A stretch of DNA of 64,000 nucleotides from positions 5,269,831-5,333,830 of the forward strand of contig CALYLW010000016.1 of the NCBI GenBank assembly GCA_944989445.1, read 5' to 3'. The position numbers and the translations under genes were made by a program. A model generated the notes under the pieces. The model ran no database searches and had not been told where the DNA came from. It saw only the letters and a program-made list of their open reading frames with translations. This document shows positions 34,799-45,605 of this stretch, piece by piece (within the stretch, counting starts at the first letter, position 1; every line of letters starts with the position of its first letter). The stretch comes from Ampullaceana balthica. Taxonomy: Eukaryota; Mollusca; Gastropoda; Lymnaeidae.

Positions 34799-35630
34799 AA
34801 ACGTGAATCAACATCACATTGTAAGTTTGGGTAAAGTGAATCACCATCACATTGTAAGTTTGGCTATAGTGAATCAACATCACATTGTAAGTTTGGCCAA
34901 AGTGAATCAACATCACATTGTAAATTTGGCTAACGTGAATCAACTTCACATTGTAAGTTTGACTAAAGTGAATCAACTTCACATTGTAAGTTTGGCCAAA
35001 GTGAATCAACATCACATTGTAAGTTTTGCTAACGTGAATCAACATCACATGGTAAGTTTGGCTAAAGTGAATCAACATCACATTGTAAGTTTGGCTAAAG
35101 TGAATCAACATCACATTGTAAGTTTGGGTAAAGTGAATCAACATCACATTATAAGTTTGGGTAAAGTGAATCACCATCACATTGTAAGTTTGGCTATCGT
35201 GAATCAACATCACATTGTAAGTTTGGCCAAAGTGAATCAACATCACATTGTAAGTTTGGCTAACGTGAATCAACATCACATTGTAAGTTTGGCTAAAGTG
35301 AATCAACATCACATTGTAAGTTTGGCCAAAGTGAATCAACATCACATTTTAAGTTTGGCTAAAGTGAATCAACATCACATTGTAAGTTTGGCCAAAGTGA
35401 ATCAACATCACATTGTAAGTTTGGCTATAGTGAATCAACATCACATTGTAAGTTTGGCTATAGTGAATCAACATCACATTGTAAGTTTGGCTAACGTGAA
35501 TCAACATCACATTGTAAGTTTGGCTATTGTGAATCAACATCACATTGTAAGTTTGGCTACAGTGAATCAACATCACATTGTAAGTTTGACTAGAGTGAAT
35601 CAACATCACATTGTAAGTTTGGCTAGAGCA
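34799..35630 (+). repeat. 33-bp minisatellite, about 25 units
   Basis: Unit gtgaatcaacatcacattg followed by taagtttggctaaa, with few variants (cca, acg or ata in the last positions). Each unit holds ttgtaagttt, a near-consensus 5' splice site. As 33 is a multiple of three, frames stay open on both strands (VNQHHIVSLAK and MLIHFSQTYNV repeats). Confidence 0.95.
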
Positions 35631-36560
35631 AATGTTCTCAACCTGTGGTCCTCGGACCACTAGTGTTTCGCTTAGATGTGCCTGGTGGTCCGCGAGCAAA
35701 GGAAGAAATTTTTATTTTCCAAATTAAGAACACGAAAGGCATAAATGTTGTCACATTTTGAATATATTGATTAATTTTAATCACTCAATGGCAATAGCAT
35801 AGTGCCGAAAACAATATGTTTTTAGTCTATGTTTACATTTAGCTAAACTGGAATTCACACAAAGGCACACTGGATTCTTGCGGACTATTGTAATAGTTGT
35901 TATATTAAAATTCAAATGTTTTTTTAAAAACGATTGGTAAATTAGCCTTAAATTAATATTACAATTATTAAAGTTTTAAATTACTTAATTTGATTGAACT
36001 CATAGATACATTTCTAATAAAGAAAACAACCGAACGTAAGGAGTAGGGCAACAATGATTATTCCTCATACTCATTCTCACAATCTATGTGTGAATAAAAT
36101 GCAGTTCCGGAGAGAGAGGGAAAAAAAAGACGAATTGCCATACGACGATATGATGAAAAGTATTTGCGCTTGGGGTTTTCCATAGCAAAGGATAAACCCA
36201 GACCATAGTGTGTAATATGCTCGCCAATTCTTGCAAATGAAATGACGAAACCCGCAAAACTCCGAAGACATGCCCTCCATACATTTTTTAAGTTTTACTC
36301 ACAAAGGAGTGGTAAATCTTTCCTTCTGCCGACCCACGACAATGTCGGCACCTCCCCTGGCTCAAGCTTATGAATCATTTGGCCGTGGATTCTCACTAGA
36401 TAGGGAACCAATAGCAACAACACCAATTCTTTTATAATAATAATAACAATAAGAATTTGATAATTTATGTAGCGCTATACGCCAGCATGAAGCTGAGCTC
36501 GCGTCGCTTCTCATTATCCCTGTATTTTATATGTTTGTTTTTTTTAATCCTAATTTTCTA
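35631..36560. other. Intron of locus C with hAT-like and SINE-like scraps
   Basis: aaatgttctcaacctgtggt and cggaccactag resemble an end of the hAT type found at 37360, without a partner. Near 36.44-36.51 kb atttatgtagcgctatacg resembles the stretches at 27.34 and 57.19 kb. No gene seen. Confidence 0.35.
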
Positions 36561-36595
36561 TAGTGTCATCGGAGATAAGGGTCTATTCTTAAGCG

Positions 36596-36747
36596 GCTAC
36601 ACAGGAAAAACTGCGAGATTGACATTAATGAGTGCGAATACTCCGACCACCCAATTTGTCAGAATGGGGGACGCTGCAAGAATGAGCCGCACGGGAGTTT
36701 TACCTGCTACTGTAAATCTGACTCATCCAGTGGTAACTTTTTTACAG
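36596..36747 (+). pseudogene. Locus C EGF5 exon, frameshift and lost acceptor
   Basis: EGF residues are clear: CEIDINECEYSDHPICQNG, then GRCKNEPHGSFTCYC. One A is missing before the first Cys, putting GYTG out of frame. The bases before the exon are aagcg rather than ..ag, so the acceptor is gone. Donor ttacag|gtgagt is intact. Confidence 0.75.
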
Positions 36748-37019
36748 GTGAGTTGACAATATTTATTAAAAATGTATTTTTCATCTCACCCGAGTGACAG
36801 TTGAATTAATAGTCCCCCCCCCACTTTACTTCAGTAGGAACCTAGTTTATCTCTCCTCTACTGTTGTCTTTTGGTTCGTCTTAAAGACCTGTTGCTTCTC
36901 ATTTTTGTCCATAATTTCATGATCATACTTTTATGTGTACTTCGACTAAAAGCTCATTCCTTTTAGCCCTAAAGAACATTAGTTTTCAACAAAAAAGAAA
37001 CATTACTTTCTTTGTCTTT

Positions 37020-37145
37020 CCCATATTCCTAAAAGCATATTCCCATAATCCTAAAAGAATGTTCCCATAATCCTAAAAGAATGTTCCCATAATCCTAAAA
37101 GAATGTTCTCATAATCCTAAAAGAATGTTACCATAATCCTATAAG
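37020..37145 (+). repeat. 22-bp minisatellite
   Basis: About five copies of cccataatcctaaaagaatg plus tt, in the intron before EGF6. Confidence 0.9.
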
Positions 37146-37348
37146 TCTATTCATTGCCCATATCGCATTACTCTAAGAGAACATCCCAGCAAAAGAAAGC
37201 CCCCAAATTTAGTTATATGTATACAAAGAGGGGTCTGCGGGGTACAAACAGACTGTCAACCAAAAGATCCACTTTCAGAAAACATTATTTTCATTTTATT
37301 TACATATTTGTTTCGCTTAATTTGTTTTCTTTTTGCATCATTCCACAG

Positions 37349-37359
37349 GTGCTCTATGC
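37349..37359 (+). pseudogene. Locus C EGF6 exon, first 11 bases (split by hAT)
   Basis: After the acceptor ttccacag come gt gct cta tgc, giving (G)ALC. The hAT begins next. Together with 38613-38727 the exon is 126 bp and keeps phase 1 to 1. Confidence 0.75.
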
Positions 37360-38604
37360 CAGTGGTTCCCAACCTTTTGAGATTCAAAGGACCACTTGAA
37401 ACATTTGTGTCTAAGCCACGGACCACTACTAAAAATTGTGCTTCTGCCGTGCTGGAAAGTTATATACTGTAAATTATACTGTTTATATAACTAGTTATTA
37501 ATAGTATATATGTTACTTAGTAAAACTTTTCTAATATGCTATGATTTGATTGCTCCAAAAACAATACTGTTATGGCTTTCTTTTACAACGAAACAATTGT
37601 CACTTGTACTAGTCTTAAAGTCTTCTTAATAAATTATTATGGCTTACTATTATAAATCTTGAAGTCATAAAACAGTAGTTAGTATTAGAAAGACTGCTAT
37701 TTGTGTTTATTTAGTACAAACGATGTTTTTACTATTGTAAGCAATGCAGAAAATCAACTTTCACAAAGATATGATGTTGCAAAGGGTTAAAGTATTTTAA
37801 TAGCTTTCTGAGACAGCTCTTACTCGAAAATTTCATTAAGCTCACTCTCTCATGCAACATATTCAAAGTACTATCGCTGGTCAGTTCAATGAATTGGTTT
37901 AATTCCGATCTTGGTAAATTTAATTAGTCAATGTGTGCAGGAATCGGACTGGAAACACACGAAAATACTCTGAACGTTCAAATAAAAACAAATCAGAAGT
38001 TACATTGATCCTGCAGTGATAGAATATGGGCAGAAATCAAATTTATCAAATGTTGTTTATTTATTTCAGCATTTTCTGGTTTCTCAGTGAATTTTTACAA
38101 TTGACCAAACATGTCAAAGTCACCCTAAAATAATATTGTTTTCAAAAGATGACGCTTTTTCGTAAAATCGGACACTTTGTCACTGAGATTAAATGTGTCT
38201 GCTTTCCTTGCCGAGTTGAATTAAGTTTATGCAGTTCTTCAAAACTGCCAGCCAAGTAAGCCAGAAAGAAACCCATAGCTATTGTTCAAATGATCCACAC
38301 GCTTTTTTCAAGAAACTCTCTCACAGCATCACGTACGTTAATTGCAACAGACTGATAACCAGCGAACTACAGTATGCATCAGTAACTGTTCATGTTCAAG
38401 ATACATATTCGAACATAAGGAAGCAAAGAGACGAGAATATAATGGACGAGCCTTAATAAAATTAACAACTATTATGGCCTGATCAAAAATAAATTTTAAA
38501 GTCTGCGTTAATTCTTTTACTTGTTAGTCTTTCTCGATGAATCATACAGTGCGTAAATTTCATGCTTTGCTCGCGGACCACTAGGCACATGTTGAGAAAC
38601 ACTG
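37360..38604 (+). mobile_element. hAT-C element inside EGF6 exon
   Basis: Ends cagtggttcccaacc and tgttgagaaacactg (imperfect inverted repeat of the common hAT end cagtggttctcaacc). Flanked by ctctatgc on both sides (37352-37359, 38605-38612). 1.25 kb, no convincing transposase frame, so non-autonomous or decayed. Confidence 0.88.
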
Positions 38605-38612
38605 CTCTATGC

Positions 38613-38727
38613 CAGCAGCAGAATTCTTACTGCGACATCCAACCTCGCAACCAGACACGCCAGAACGAAGCAACGTGCAGAAACCTTTACGTGAACTTTA
38701 TATGTGACTGTGCTCCTGGCTACAACG
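38613..38727 (+). pseudogene. Locus C EGF6 exon, main part
   Basis: Reads NSYCDIQPRNQTRQNEATC, then FICDCAPGYNG and donor aacg|gtaagt. Arg codons (cgc) stand where EGF domains have Cys (tgc), so a disulphide is lost. A minisatellite starts at the donor. Confidence 0.75.
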
Positions 38728-38739
38728 GTAAGTGCGACC

Positions 38740-39250
38740 ATTGTGACAGTGGCAGACATTATGACAGTGGGCAAGACATTATGACAGTGGCAAGACATTA
38801 TGATAGTGGGAGCCTATGACAGTGGGAGCCATTATGACAGTGCAGACATTATGACAGTGGGAGCCATTATGATGGCAGACATTTGACAGTGCAGACATTA
38901 TGAAGTGGAGAGACATTATGACAGTGGCAAGACATTATGACAGTGGAGAGACATTATGACAGTGGCAGACATTATGACTGTGGAGAGACATTATGACAGT
39001 GGATATACATTATGTTAGTCGAGAGACATTATGACAGTGGAGAGACATTATGACAGTGGCAAGACATTATGACAGTGGAGAGCCATTATGACAGTGGCAA
39101 GACATTATGACAGTGGAGAGCCATTATGATAGTAGCAAGACATTATGACAGTGGAGAGCCATTATGATAGTGGCAAGACATTATGACAGTGGCGAGACAT
39201 TATGAAAGTGGAGAGACATTATGACAGTGGCAAGACATTATGACAGTGGC
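38740..39250 (+). repeat. About 19-bp minisatellite at EGF6 donor
   Basis: Roughly 25 variable copies of acattatgacagtggcaag and acattatgacagtggagag. It begins within about 15 bases of the 5' splice site. Confidence 0.9.
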
Positions 39251-39799
39251 AACAATTTTTTCAACTAGGTACACATTCAGTTGACCAGACACTTCAGTTC
39301 TATTGGTTAATTTTACTTATTTAGAAAATTCGGCTTTAATTGATTGTTGCTTAAAAACAGTTTTTAAAAATAATAAAATCAAGCAAATGTTTTAAGTGGT
39401 TTGGAGGGGGGGGGCTGCCAGTTGCAACCAGCAGGTAAATGGTGTGGGCATTAAGTGAATTGAATAAGGAACCCTTGCACCACATGGGATGAATGTTTTA
39501 TTTTCACTGACATGCTAATGACTAGCCACGCCCGCTCTCCCCTTGGCTATATAACCTATGTAGTACTCTCTTCCCCATATTGCTCTTTCTGACGTTGATA
39601 ACACCGCAGCGAAGTTTTCATTTTGTTTTATTAGTTTCATTTGTTTTTGTTTGTTCGTTGAGGAAGGCTTTTTGCTAGAACGTTCGTTGTTCTGCGACGA
39701 CTTGTCACGCCCATACTCACCCCTGTTTTGATAACGTATATCTATTTATTTAAAAGCCTGATTGCAGTCTCACCCACATTTTGCATCTTTTTCTTACAG

Positions 39800-40011
39800 G
39801 CACGTTTTGTGAACACAATATTGATGAGTGTGATCCCAAGCCTTGCCAGTACAACGGAACCTGTACTGACCTCATTAATGGCTACCGCTGCACGTGCATC
39901 GAAGGGATCACCGGGACTAATTGTGAGACTAACATTGACGACTGCGTTGGCGATCCCTGACTCGACAGGGGACAATGCATTGATCATATCAACAAGTGTG
40001 TCAAGAAATAG
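39800..40011 (+). pseudogene. Locus C EGF7 and last exon, TGA at Cys
   Basis: Acceptor ttcttacag. Reads CEHNIDECDPKPCQYNGTC, YRCTCIEGITGTNC, then TNIDDCVGDP and TGA (39958-39960). The frame continues LDRGQCIDHINKCVKK to TAG (40009). TGA is where the second Cys of a new EGF belongs. Otherwise intact. Confidence 0.78.
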
Positions 40012-40036
40012 TTCAAAATAGAAAGTGACTTAACCC

Positions 40037-40042
40037 AATAAA
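40037..40042 (+). terminator. AATAAA polyadenylation signal of locus C
   Basis: A canonical hexamer 26 bases after the final TAG, supporting this exon as the 3' end of the transcript. Confidence 0.55.
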
Positions 40043-40149
40043 ATTCCATTAGATTAAAAATATTTTTTACAACAGCAATGCAAAAAATAACGTATTATGT
40101 TTCTAGTAATATGAATATGAACTACCTAAAACAGTTTTTATGCTTTATT

Positions 40150-40304
40150 AAGGTTTGTTCACACCTCACAAATTCTCGCGAGCATTTGCCCAAGCATCAC
40201 ACGAACGCACTATAAAACACTCTAATATTGGCGTATTTTATAGTGCGTTTGTGTGATGTTTGATCAAATGCTCGCGAGCATTTGAGAGGTGTGGACCAAC
40301 CTTT
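40150..40304. mobile_element. Foldback MITE FB6
   Basis: Nearly perfect hairpin: aaggtttgttcacacctc and gaggtgtggaccaacctt arms, with ctcgcgagcattt and cgcactataaaa motifs on both sides and a loop of about 15 bp. Target duplication not certain. Confidence 0.88.
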
Positions 40305-40559
40305 ACTGAAAATTTGTTGTTCGCGTATTTTTACTTTTCTTAATATGCCTAAAAATATACATTTTAAATGACTAGAATTCGCATTCAGTTTGTAGCCGAG
40401 TGGTGGCTAAGTTAAATTAAAAACAATAAAGTTCAATTCACTGGGTTCGGATATCAAACAGTTTTATTCTCAATACACTGCAAGTATTGGCCATGAAAAG
40501 TTAACAAGTCAGTCCTCTCTCCAAGCGCTACCTCAATACTCTCTATCTCTCACACAGAA

Positions 40560-40810
40560 CAGGGGCAGTGTGTTACTGGCTCACCGGTGTGTCCCTGCTC
40601 ATCTCGTTACTGACCTCCTCGTGCAGTAAAACACGGGTAGTTGGTCAGTCGCTCTCTGTGAACTCCAGTCACATCGAGGGCTGGAAAGAACCTGCAGTGA
40701 CCCGCGACGGTCACCAAAGCCGACAGCTGAGATCAACTCTAGCAGACGGTTACAAGTTGTTCAACTTTAAAAAACTGTATGTAAAAGAATCATTTCTATT
40801 GGAAGTTTAA
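40560..40810 (+). other. Coding-like patch, unassigned
   Basis: A GC-richer stretch follows ctctcacacag. One frame reads MCYWLTGVSLLISLLTSSCS, like a signal peptide; another reads GQCVTGSPVCPCSSRY and stop, like an EGF fragment. It may be a relic exon of the cluster or chance. No donor can be assigned. Confidence 0.3.
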
Positions 40811-41235
40811 AAAAAAACTCCAACAGAATTTGAAACATTTCATGACATAATTAAGTTTTTTAAAATTTTTTGTGTTTTGTTTTCTTTACCATGAAAATGT
40901 GCCGCCATCGGCATATGACTTGTTAATTATTTTCTTCCTTTTTTATTCATCTTATTATCTTTTGGGGTCAAGCTTTGGTTATAGTAAATTATGTTACACT
41001 TTTAGCTGGTAGTCTTTTTTAAAATATTTTTTCACTTTAAGGCCCATGAATCAACTCTAAATTTCTTTAATTATTAAACATTTTAAATTTCTACACATGG
41101 TGGAGAAATCAGTGATTCTCAATTCAGTGAAGTAGTTGGGGTCCGCAATTTACAACTCCTTCATGGATTAAAAAATATATTGTGTTTTGATGAGTTGTAT
41201 TGGAGTGGTCTTACTGTTCCTGTTGAGGATTAATA

Positions 41236-41506
41236 AAGGTCTAGCGGTAGCGCGCGTACCGATGGTCACGGGTTCGAATCCGTGTGAAGGCAAAGGCTTG
41301 TTCCCGGGGCCTAGGGCGTCCCTGAGTCACCCCGCTCCGAATGGGTACCTAACACTACATGTAGTTAGGCGGCTGGGTAATGCTTGGAGCCCACAAAGCC
41401 GTCGCCTGTGAACGCGGCATCACTTGCCAACAGATCATCTGTCATGGTCTGTGGACGCAACTATCTTCTGCATGGAAGGAGCGTCTGTATAGATAAGATA
41501 AGAAGA
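41236..41506 (+). mobile_element. tRNA-derived SINE-1 (short head)
   Basis: Contains ggttcgaatccgtgtgaagg (B box), body gtccctgagtcaccccgctc and tail ggaggagcgtctgtatagat-like, ending in (agataagata)n. A short deletion removes part of the A-box region relative to the copy at 54.09 kb. The tail matches LINE-X. Confidence 0.8.
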
Positions 41507-41690
41507 TAAGAGACTGCCGAACCGAGCGGGAAGAGAGTCACGGGTTCTATTCTCGGTGCTGGCAAGGCCCCGGGTCATTGTGCTAGCCACACAATCCCTT
41601 GCTCGTTAGTGGTGGCTAAATAAACCTTGTGAACGCTACTTCACATGCCCCATAGTCCGTCATGGACTGGAAAGGGGGTTATAATAAAGT
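41507..41690 (+). mobile_element. SINE-2
   Basis: Abuts SINE-1's tail. Shares tcacgggtt, cacacaatcccttgctcgtt and tagtccgtcatggactgga with a reverse copy at 45.46-45.61 kb. A tRNA-like promoter is only faintly visible. Confidence 0.65.
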
Positions 41691-41956
41691 AATTTTATTT
41701 TTAAAATTATAGAAGTGCTTCAGTGAAGCCTTGCGAGAAATTCCTAATCCAATAAATTAAAATATATAAAAGTCTAATTGTAAATTTAAATAATAAACTT
41801 GGATTTAAAAAATTATAGAAGTATTGTAGTAATGCCTTGCTAATCCTTCAAAGAGTCGAGACAGATGTGTTTCAATTATATATATATACATATATATATA
41901 TTTATATAAGAAATTATTCGCCAATAAATCAAATAATTTTTTTTAGAATAACGTTT

Positions 41957-42620
41957 CTTATCTTATCTTATCTGTTTACAGACGCTCCTTCTATACAGAA
42001 GATTATTGCGTCCTACGCTTATCTATGGTTTGTGTTTAGTCCTGCATTTTTATTAGAGATTTAAATACTGATAAAGCGTTGGTTTTCCTGGTTTCTTCAG
42101 GCAACCCATTCCACGCCCGAATTCCGGACGGGAAGAAGGAAAACTTGTATGAGTTTGTTCTTGCATACGGAATAAGAAAGGTGTTTTTATCCTTATGTCT
42201 ATCTGTGGGTTGTATTAAGTTATCTTTGTGTTGTATTTCTAAATTAGAATTAATTGCTTTATGTATGATTACTACTTTGCTTTTGGTTCTTCTATCCTCT
42301 AGTGTTTCAAGGTTTAATGATTTAACTAATGGTGTTATTCTTGTCAGTTTCGAATATTCTCCAGTAATGAATCTGGCAGCTCTTTTTTGAATTTGTTCTA
42401 GTTTATCAATGTTTTCTTTGGTGGATGGGTCCCATACAGAAGATGCATATTCTAGTACAGGTCTCACCAAAGTGAGGTAACATTTTAGTTTTATATCTCT
42501 ATTACATTTGTTAAAGTTTCTTTTTATAAAGCCTAAGGTTTTGTTTGATTTTTTAATAACTTCGTAAGTTTTTTTTCGTTTTTTTTTACGTAAGTCAAAA
42601 GTATCAGAAATGGTTTGCCA
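41957..42620 (-). mobile_element. LINE-X 3' end with RT C-terminus
   Basis: Minus-strand frame of 144 codons: RPVLEYASSVWDPSTKENID, QKRAARFITGEYSKLTRITP, ARTNSYKFSFFPSGIRAWNG and LP. This is the thumb/C-terminal part common in CR1/Jockey-like LINEs. Ends in (gataa)n preceded by the cagacgctccttctatac complement shared with SINE-1. Confidence 0.75.
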
Positions 42621-43031
42621 ATTTCGATTCGTTCTGTGCTATATCTGTTTTACACACATTAAATGTATGTTTTGGCTTTATCCACACTTTGATTTCGATT
42701 CACTCTGCACTATAACATATATGACAAAATATATAATTTTAATTTAGAACAATTTGATTCATTTGCACCATATTTTGAAATTTTGCGTCATTAAAATAAC
42801 ACTTAACACAGTGATGTCTTAGCCAACACTTACGAATATTTTATGAGTCTATTCAAACACTTATAAAATATAATATGTGTTTAAACAAATTTACATTTCA
42901 TGTTTATAAAAAAAAACTTTTTTCGAATTTCACGTGCCTTAACCTACACTTCTTGACATTCCTCATGTCTAAACCAACTTTATTCACATTTCATGTGTGG
43001 AAACCAATTAATCTTCATCATATTTGACAAG

Positions 43032-43212
43032 ATGTTCAAACCAAGCTAAGTGTACGACGTTCTGATTGGAATGGAGCACAAATCCACTCTGCAAGGACAT
43101 TCTAGGAAATCCCTTGAAGACATCGAATCAAGACGTGTCTTGTACCTTCTGTTGTTCATATGACCACTGTAACGCCGATTTGACTAAATTGAGCATTTTT
43201 CATGGTGTGTAA
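43032..43212 (+). pseudogene. Lone LU3 terminal exon relic
   Basis: After tgacaag, phase 2 as in exon 10 of genes A and B: CSNQAKCTTF, TGA (43063-43065, where W stands in the paralogues), then STNPLCKDILGNPLKTSN and VSCTFCCSYDHCNAD to TAA. No matching exon 9 upstream. A fourth member of the family reduced to one exon. Confidence 0.75.
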
Positions 43213-44985
43213 ACACGAATACATAATTATTTCGTCGCACGATTACTAATCTTGACTTCTATGCATCGATAGTTATAAGGCATTTAAAGAAAATTCTTGA
43301 ATATGATCTTTTAAACAATATGCTTCATTATAGGTTTCTTTTAATGTTCAAATAAAGGAAAAAATATATTTTGAGCCTAAATAATTCTGAACAGTTATAA
43401 TTTCTTTATTTAGTGCTTGATTGTGAATGATTTTTATATTGTTTCATCTTGTGTCACAGTATTGTAAAATCCATAGCGTTAGAAAGATTTTACCATCGAT
43501 AGTGCTTTAATCTGGAAACGAAAATTTTAATGTCTTGCTCTTATCCTCTCGTTTGATATTATTATTTGCAGTGAAATTACAAGCTCTTAAGTTGTGTTTT
43601 CTAAAATATGTAATCCTCCTATATAATAAAAGGCTAAGTTCTGTCCCGTCATCTATAGCGATTAGTCTTTCAAACACACATGACTCCTACAGCCAATCAT
43701 ATCAAGTTTACGCGGACGTTCAAAGGGAGTTATTTTTGTGCAGTATTTCTTCCAAGACTTTAAAAAGAGTTATGCGCATTGGGATTTATAGTCAAAAGCT
43801 CTGTTTTTACGAGTTATTTATTTGAACTTTAATGAATAGTATTTTTGACGTGATGCACATGTATGCCGGTCGAGACGGCTGTTGGAGGGTAGTTACAACA
43901 TGCCACCGAAAGGTGGCGGAACGTCCTTGGACGGGCTTGGTTGCTCGTTTATTATAAAAGACAGGAAAATCTCAAAACAAAATGTTTCTAGGTTTTTCAA
44001 TTAGTTAGTTTCAAATGCTCTTCTCTAAAACAAACATATATTTTTAGTCAAACGGAAATACCAATTTTACCTTTATTATTAACGCGTCGGTCCTGTTAGA
44101 AACATTGAGGCTATGTCAAAGTAAAAATTTAAAAAAAGGCTTTTCAAATTTGATAGTATTTTTAGTGGTACATAGCTTCATTCTCGTGGTTTTTTTTATG
44201 TTCAAAGAATACAATGTAATAAAACATAAAATAAAAATGACAGTAAATGACAAACAGGTTAAATTTAGTGTTATAAGTTTGTAGTCGTGTCCATGATGTT
44301 GTAACAGTTTTGTCGAGTAATTATTGTGACTCTTAAATAAGACAACGTGAACCAAGACATTCAAACGATTCAATGCGTATACATCATTTTTTTTTAAATA
44401 ATAGGACCCACTCACTGACATCAATTTACAAACAGAAAATATGATTTTGTAGCTATCCTACATGTGTTAATCTATGTGCTGTAAGTGAAGCATATTATAC
44501 TCTACAACACTTTAGACTAGGGTTGTTAATTTCTAATTTTTTGGCAAACCGATTGTCGGTTATGCAAATCCGATTTTAAACCGATTATCGTTTTACCGCT
44601 GCCTTCATTTAAATTAGGGGTGAAACAGATTTCGGCTCCGGCTGGGGCAAATCCTAAATCCGGCCATATTTACAAATCCGGCTACGGCAGAAATTTACTT
44701 CATAAATCCGGCTAAATCTGACTGGCCAGTATTGCAATAATATATATATATATATATATAATAGCTCTGGCTCCGGCAAATATGGAATCCGGGAATTTGT
44801 ACAAGTCTGACTCCGGCTTTGACTCCGGCCGGATTTCACTTCATAAATTATTAAATTCGGTTATTTGTTTTGGAAATTTAAAACCAAAGAAACTGGCTGA
44901 AAAAAATATTCATACATGTAGTTCTCAGAATGTCTTCAGTAGCAAAGCCGTGCGTCCAATGCAGCACTGGTTCATAACAGTATAC
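43213..44985. other. Intergenic, repeat scraps
   Basis: AT-rich. 43.86-43.96 kb has a GC-richer patch with a short hairpin (gccaccgaaaggtggc). 44.56-44.85 kb carries repeated ccggct words around a TA run. No gene recognised; a signal-peptide exon for gene B may lie between here and 46.8 kb but was not found. Confidence 0.35.
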
Positions 44986-44991
44986 TAAACC

Positions 44992-45405
44992 ATCTTTTAA
45001 TTGAGTTTAAAATGTGTCTTGGTGAATTGCTGACCAAATACAGACAACAAGATACTGAACAATCTTTTAATTGAGTTTAAATTGTGTCTTGGTGAATTGC
45101 TGACCAAATACAGACAACAAGATACTGAACAATCTTTTAATTGAGTTTAAATTGTGTCTTGGTGAATTGCTGACCAAATACAGACAACAAGATACTGAAC
45201 AATCTTTTAATTGAGTTTAAATTGTGTCTTGGTGAATTGCTGACCGATTACAGACAACAAGATACTGAACAATTTTTAATTGAGTTTAAATTGTGTCTTG
45301 GTGAATTGCTGACCAAATACAGACAACAAGATACTGAACAATCTTTTAATTGAGTTTAAATTGTGTCTTGGTGAATTGCTGACCGATTACAGACAGCAGG
45401 CGTCC
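44992..45405 (+). repeat. 70-bp tandem repeat, six units
   Basis: Unit includes gatactgaacaatcttttaa, ttgagtttaaattgtgtctt and ggtgaattgctgaccaaata. Very little divergence between units, so the expansion is recent. Confidence 0.95.
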
Positions 45406-45454
45406 TGAAAGTAAACCTTTTCACATGCCAAAAAGTTATTTCTTTTCTAATAAT

Positions 45455-45605
45455 AATAACCCCCTTTCCAGTCCATGACGGACTATAGGGCGTGTGAAGT
45501 AGCTTTCACAAGTTTTTATGTTTAGCCACTACTAACGAGCAAGGGATTGTGTGGCGAGCACAATGCCCCGGGGGCCTTGTCAGCACCGAGATACAACCCG
45601 TGACA
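45455..45605 (-). mobile_element. SINE-2, reverse copy
   Basis: Complement of the unit at 41.51 kb, with a (taa)n 3' tail at 45.45 kb. Confidence 0.65.

Larger units (their letters stand above)
15678..40011 (+). pseudogene. Locus C: LU-EGF chimeric gene, decaying
   Basis: Ordered plus-strand exons encode the end of LU1, the start of LU2, then seven EGF-like modules and a stop near AATAAA. Homologues of exons 6 and 7 (end of LU2) are not found between 24.19 and 26.68 kb; that stretch is mostly repeats. LU2 in genes A and B ends in phase 1 and the first EGF exon begins in phase 1, so LU to EGF joining is frame-compatible. Damage: hAT in an LU exon, stop and indel in EGF2, indel and lost acceptor in EGF5, hAT in EGF6, TGA at a Cys of the last EGF. 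Two separate decayed genes is an alternative. Confidence 0.6.

Noticed and set aside
34716..35663. ORFs of 305 and 209 codons on opposite strands as repeat proteins
   Set aside because: Both are produced by a 33-bp tandem array; no splice context, no other domain, and openness on both strands is expected from the period.
40568..40810. First exon of a new secreted protein
   Set aside because: A signal-like start exists, but another frame looks equally gene-like, no donor fits, and no partner exon follows before the SINEs; kept only as an unassigned patch.
43860..43960. Structured RNA gene
   Set aside because: Only one short perfect stem (gccacc gaaa ggtggc) is clear; no second copy and no match to a family I can name.
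44992..45405. CRISPR array
   Set aside because: Direct 70-bp tandem units without unique spacers, in an animal genome.
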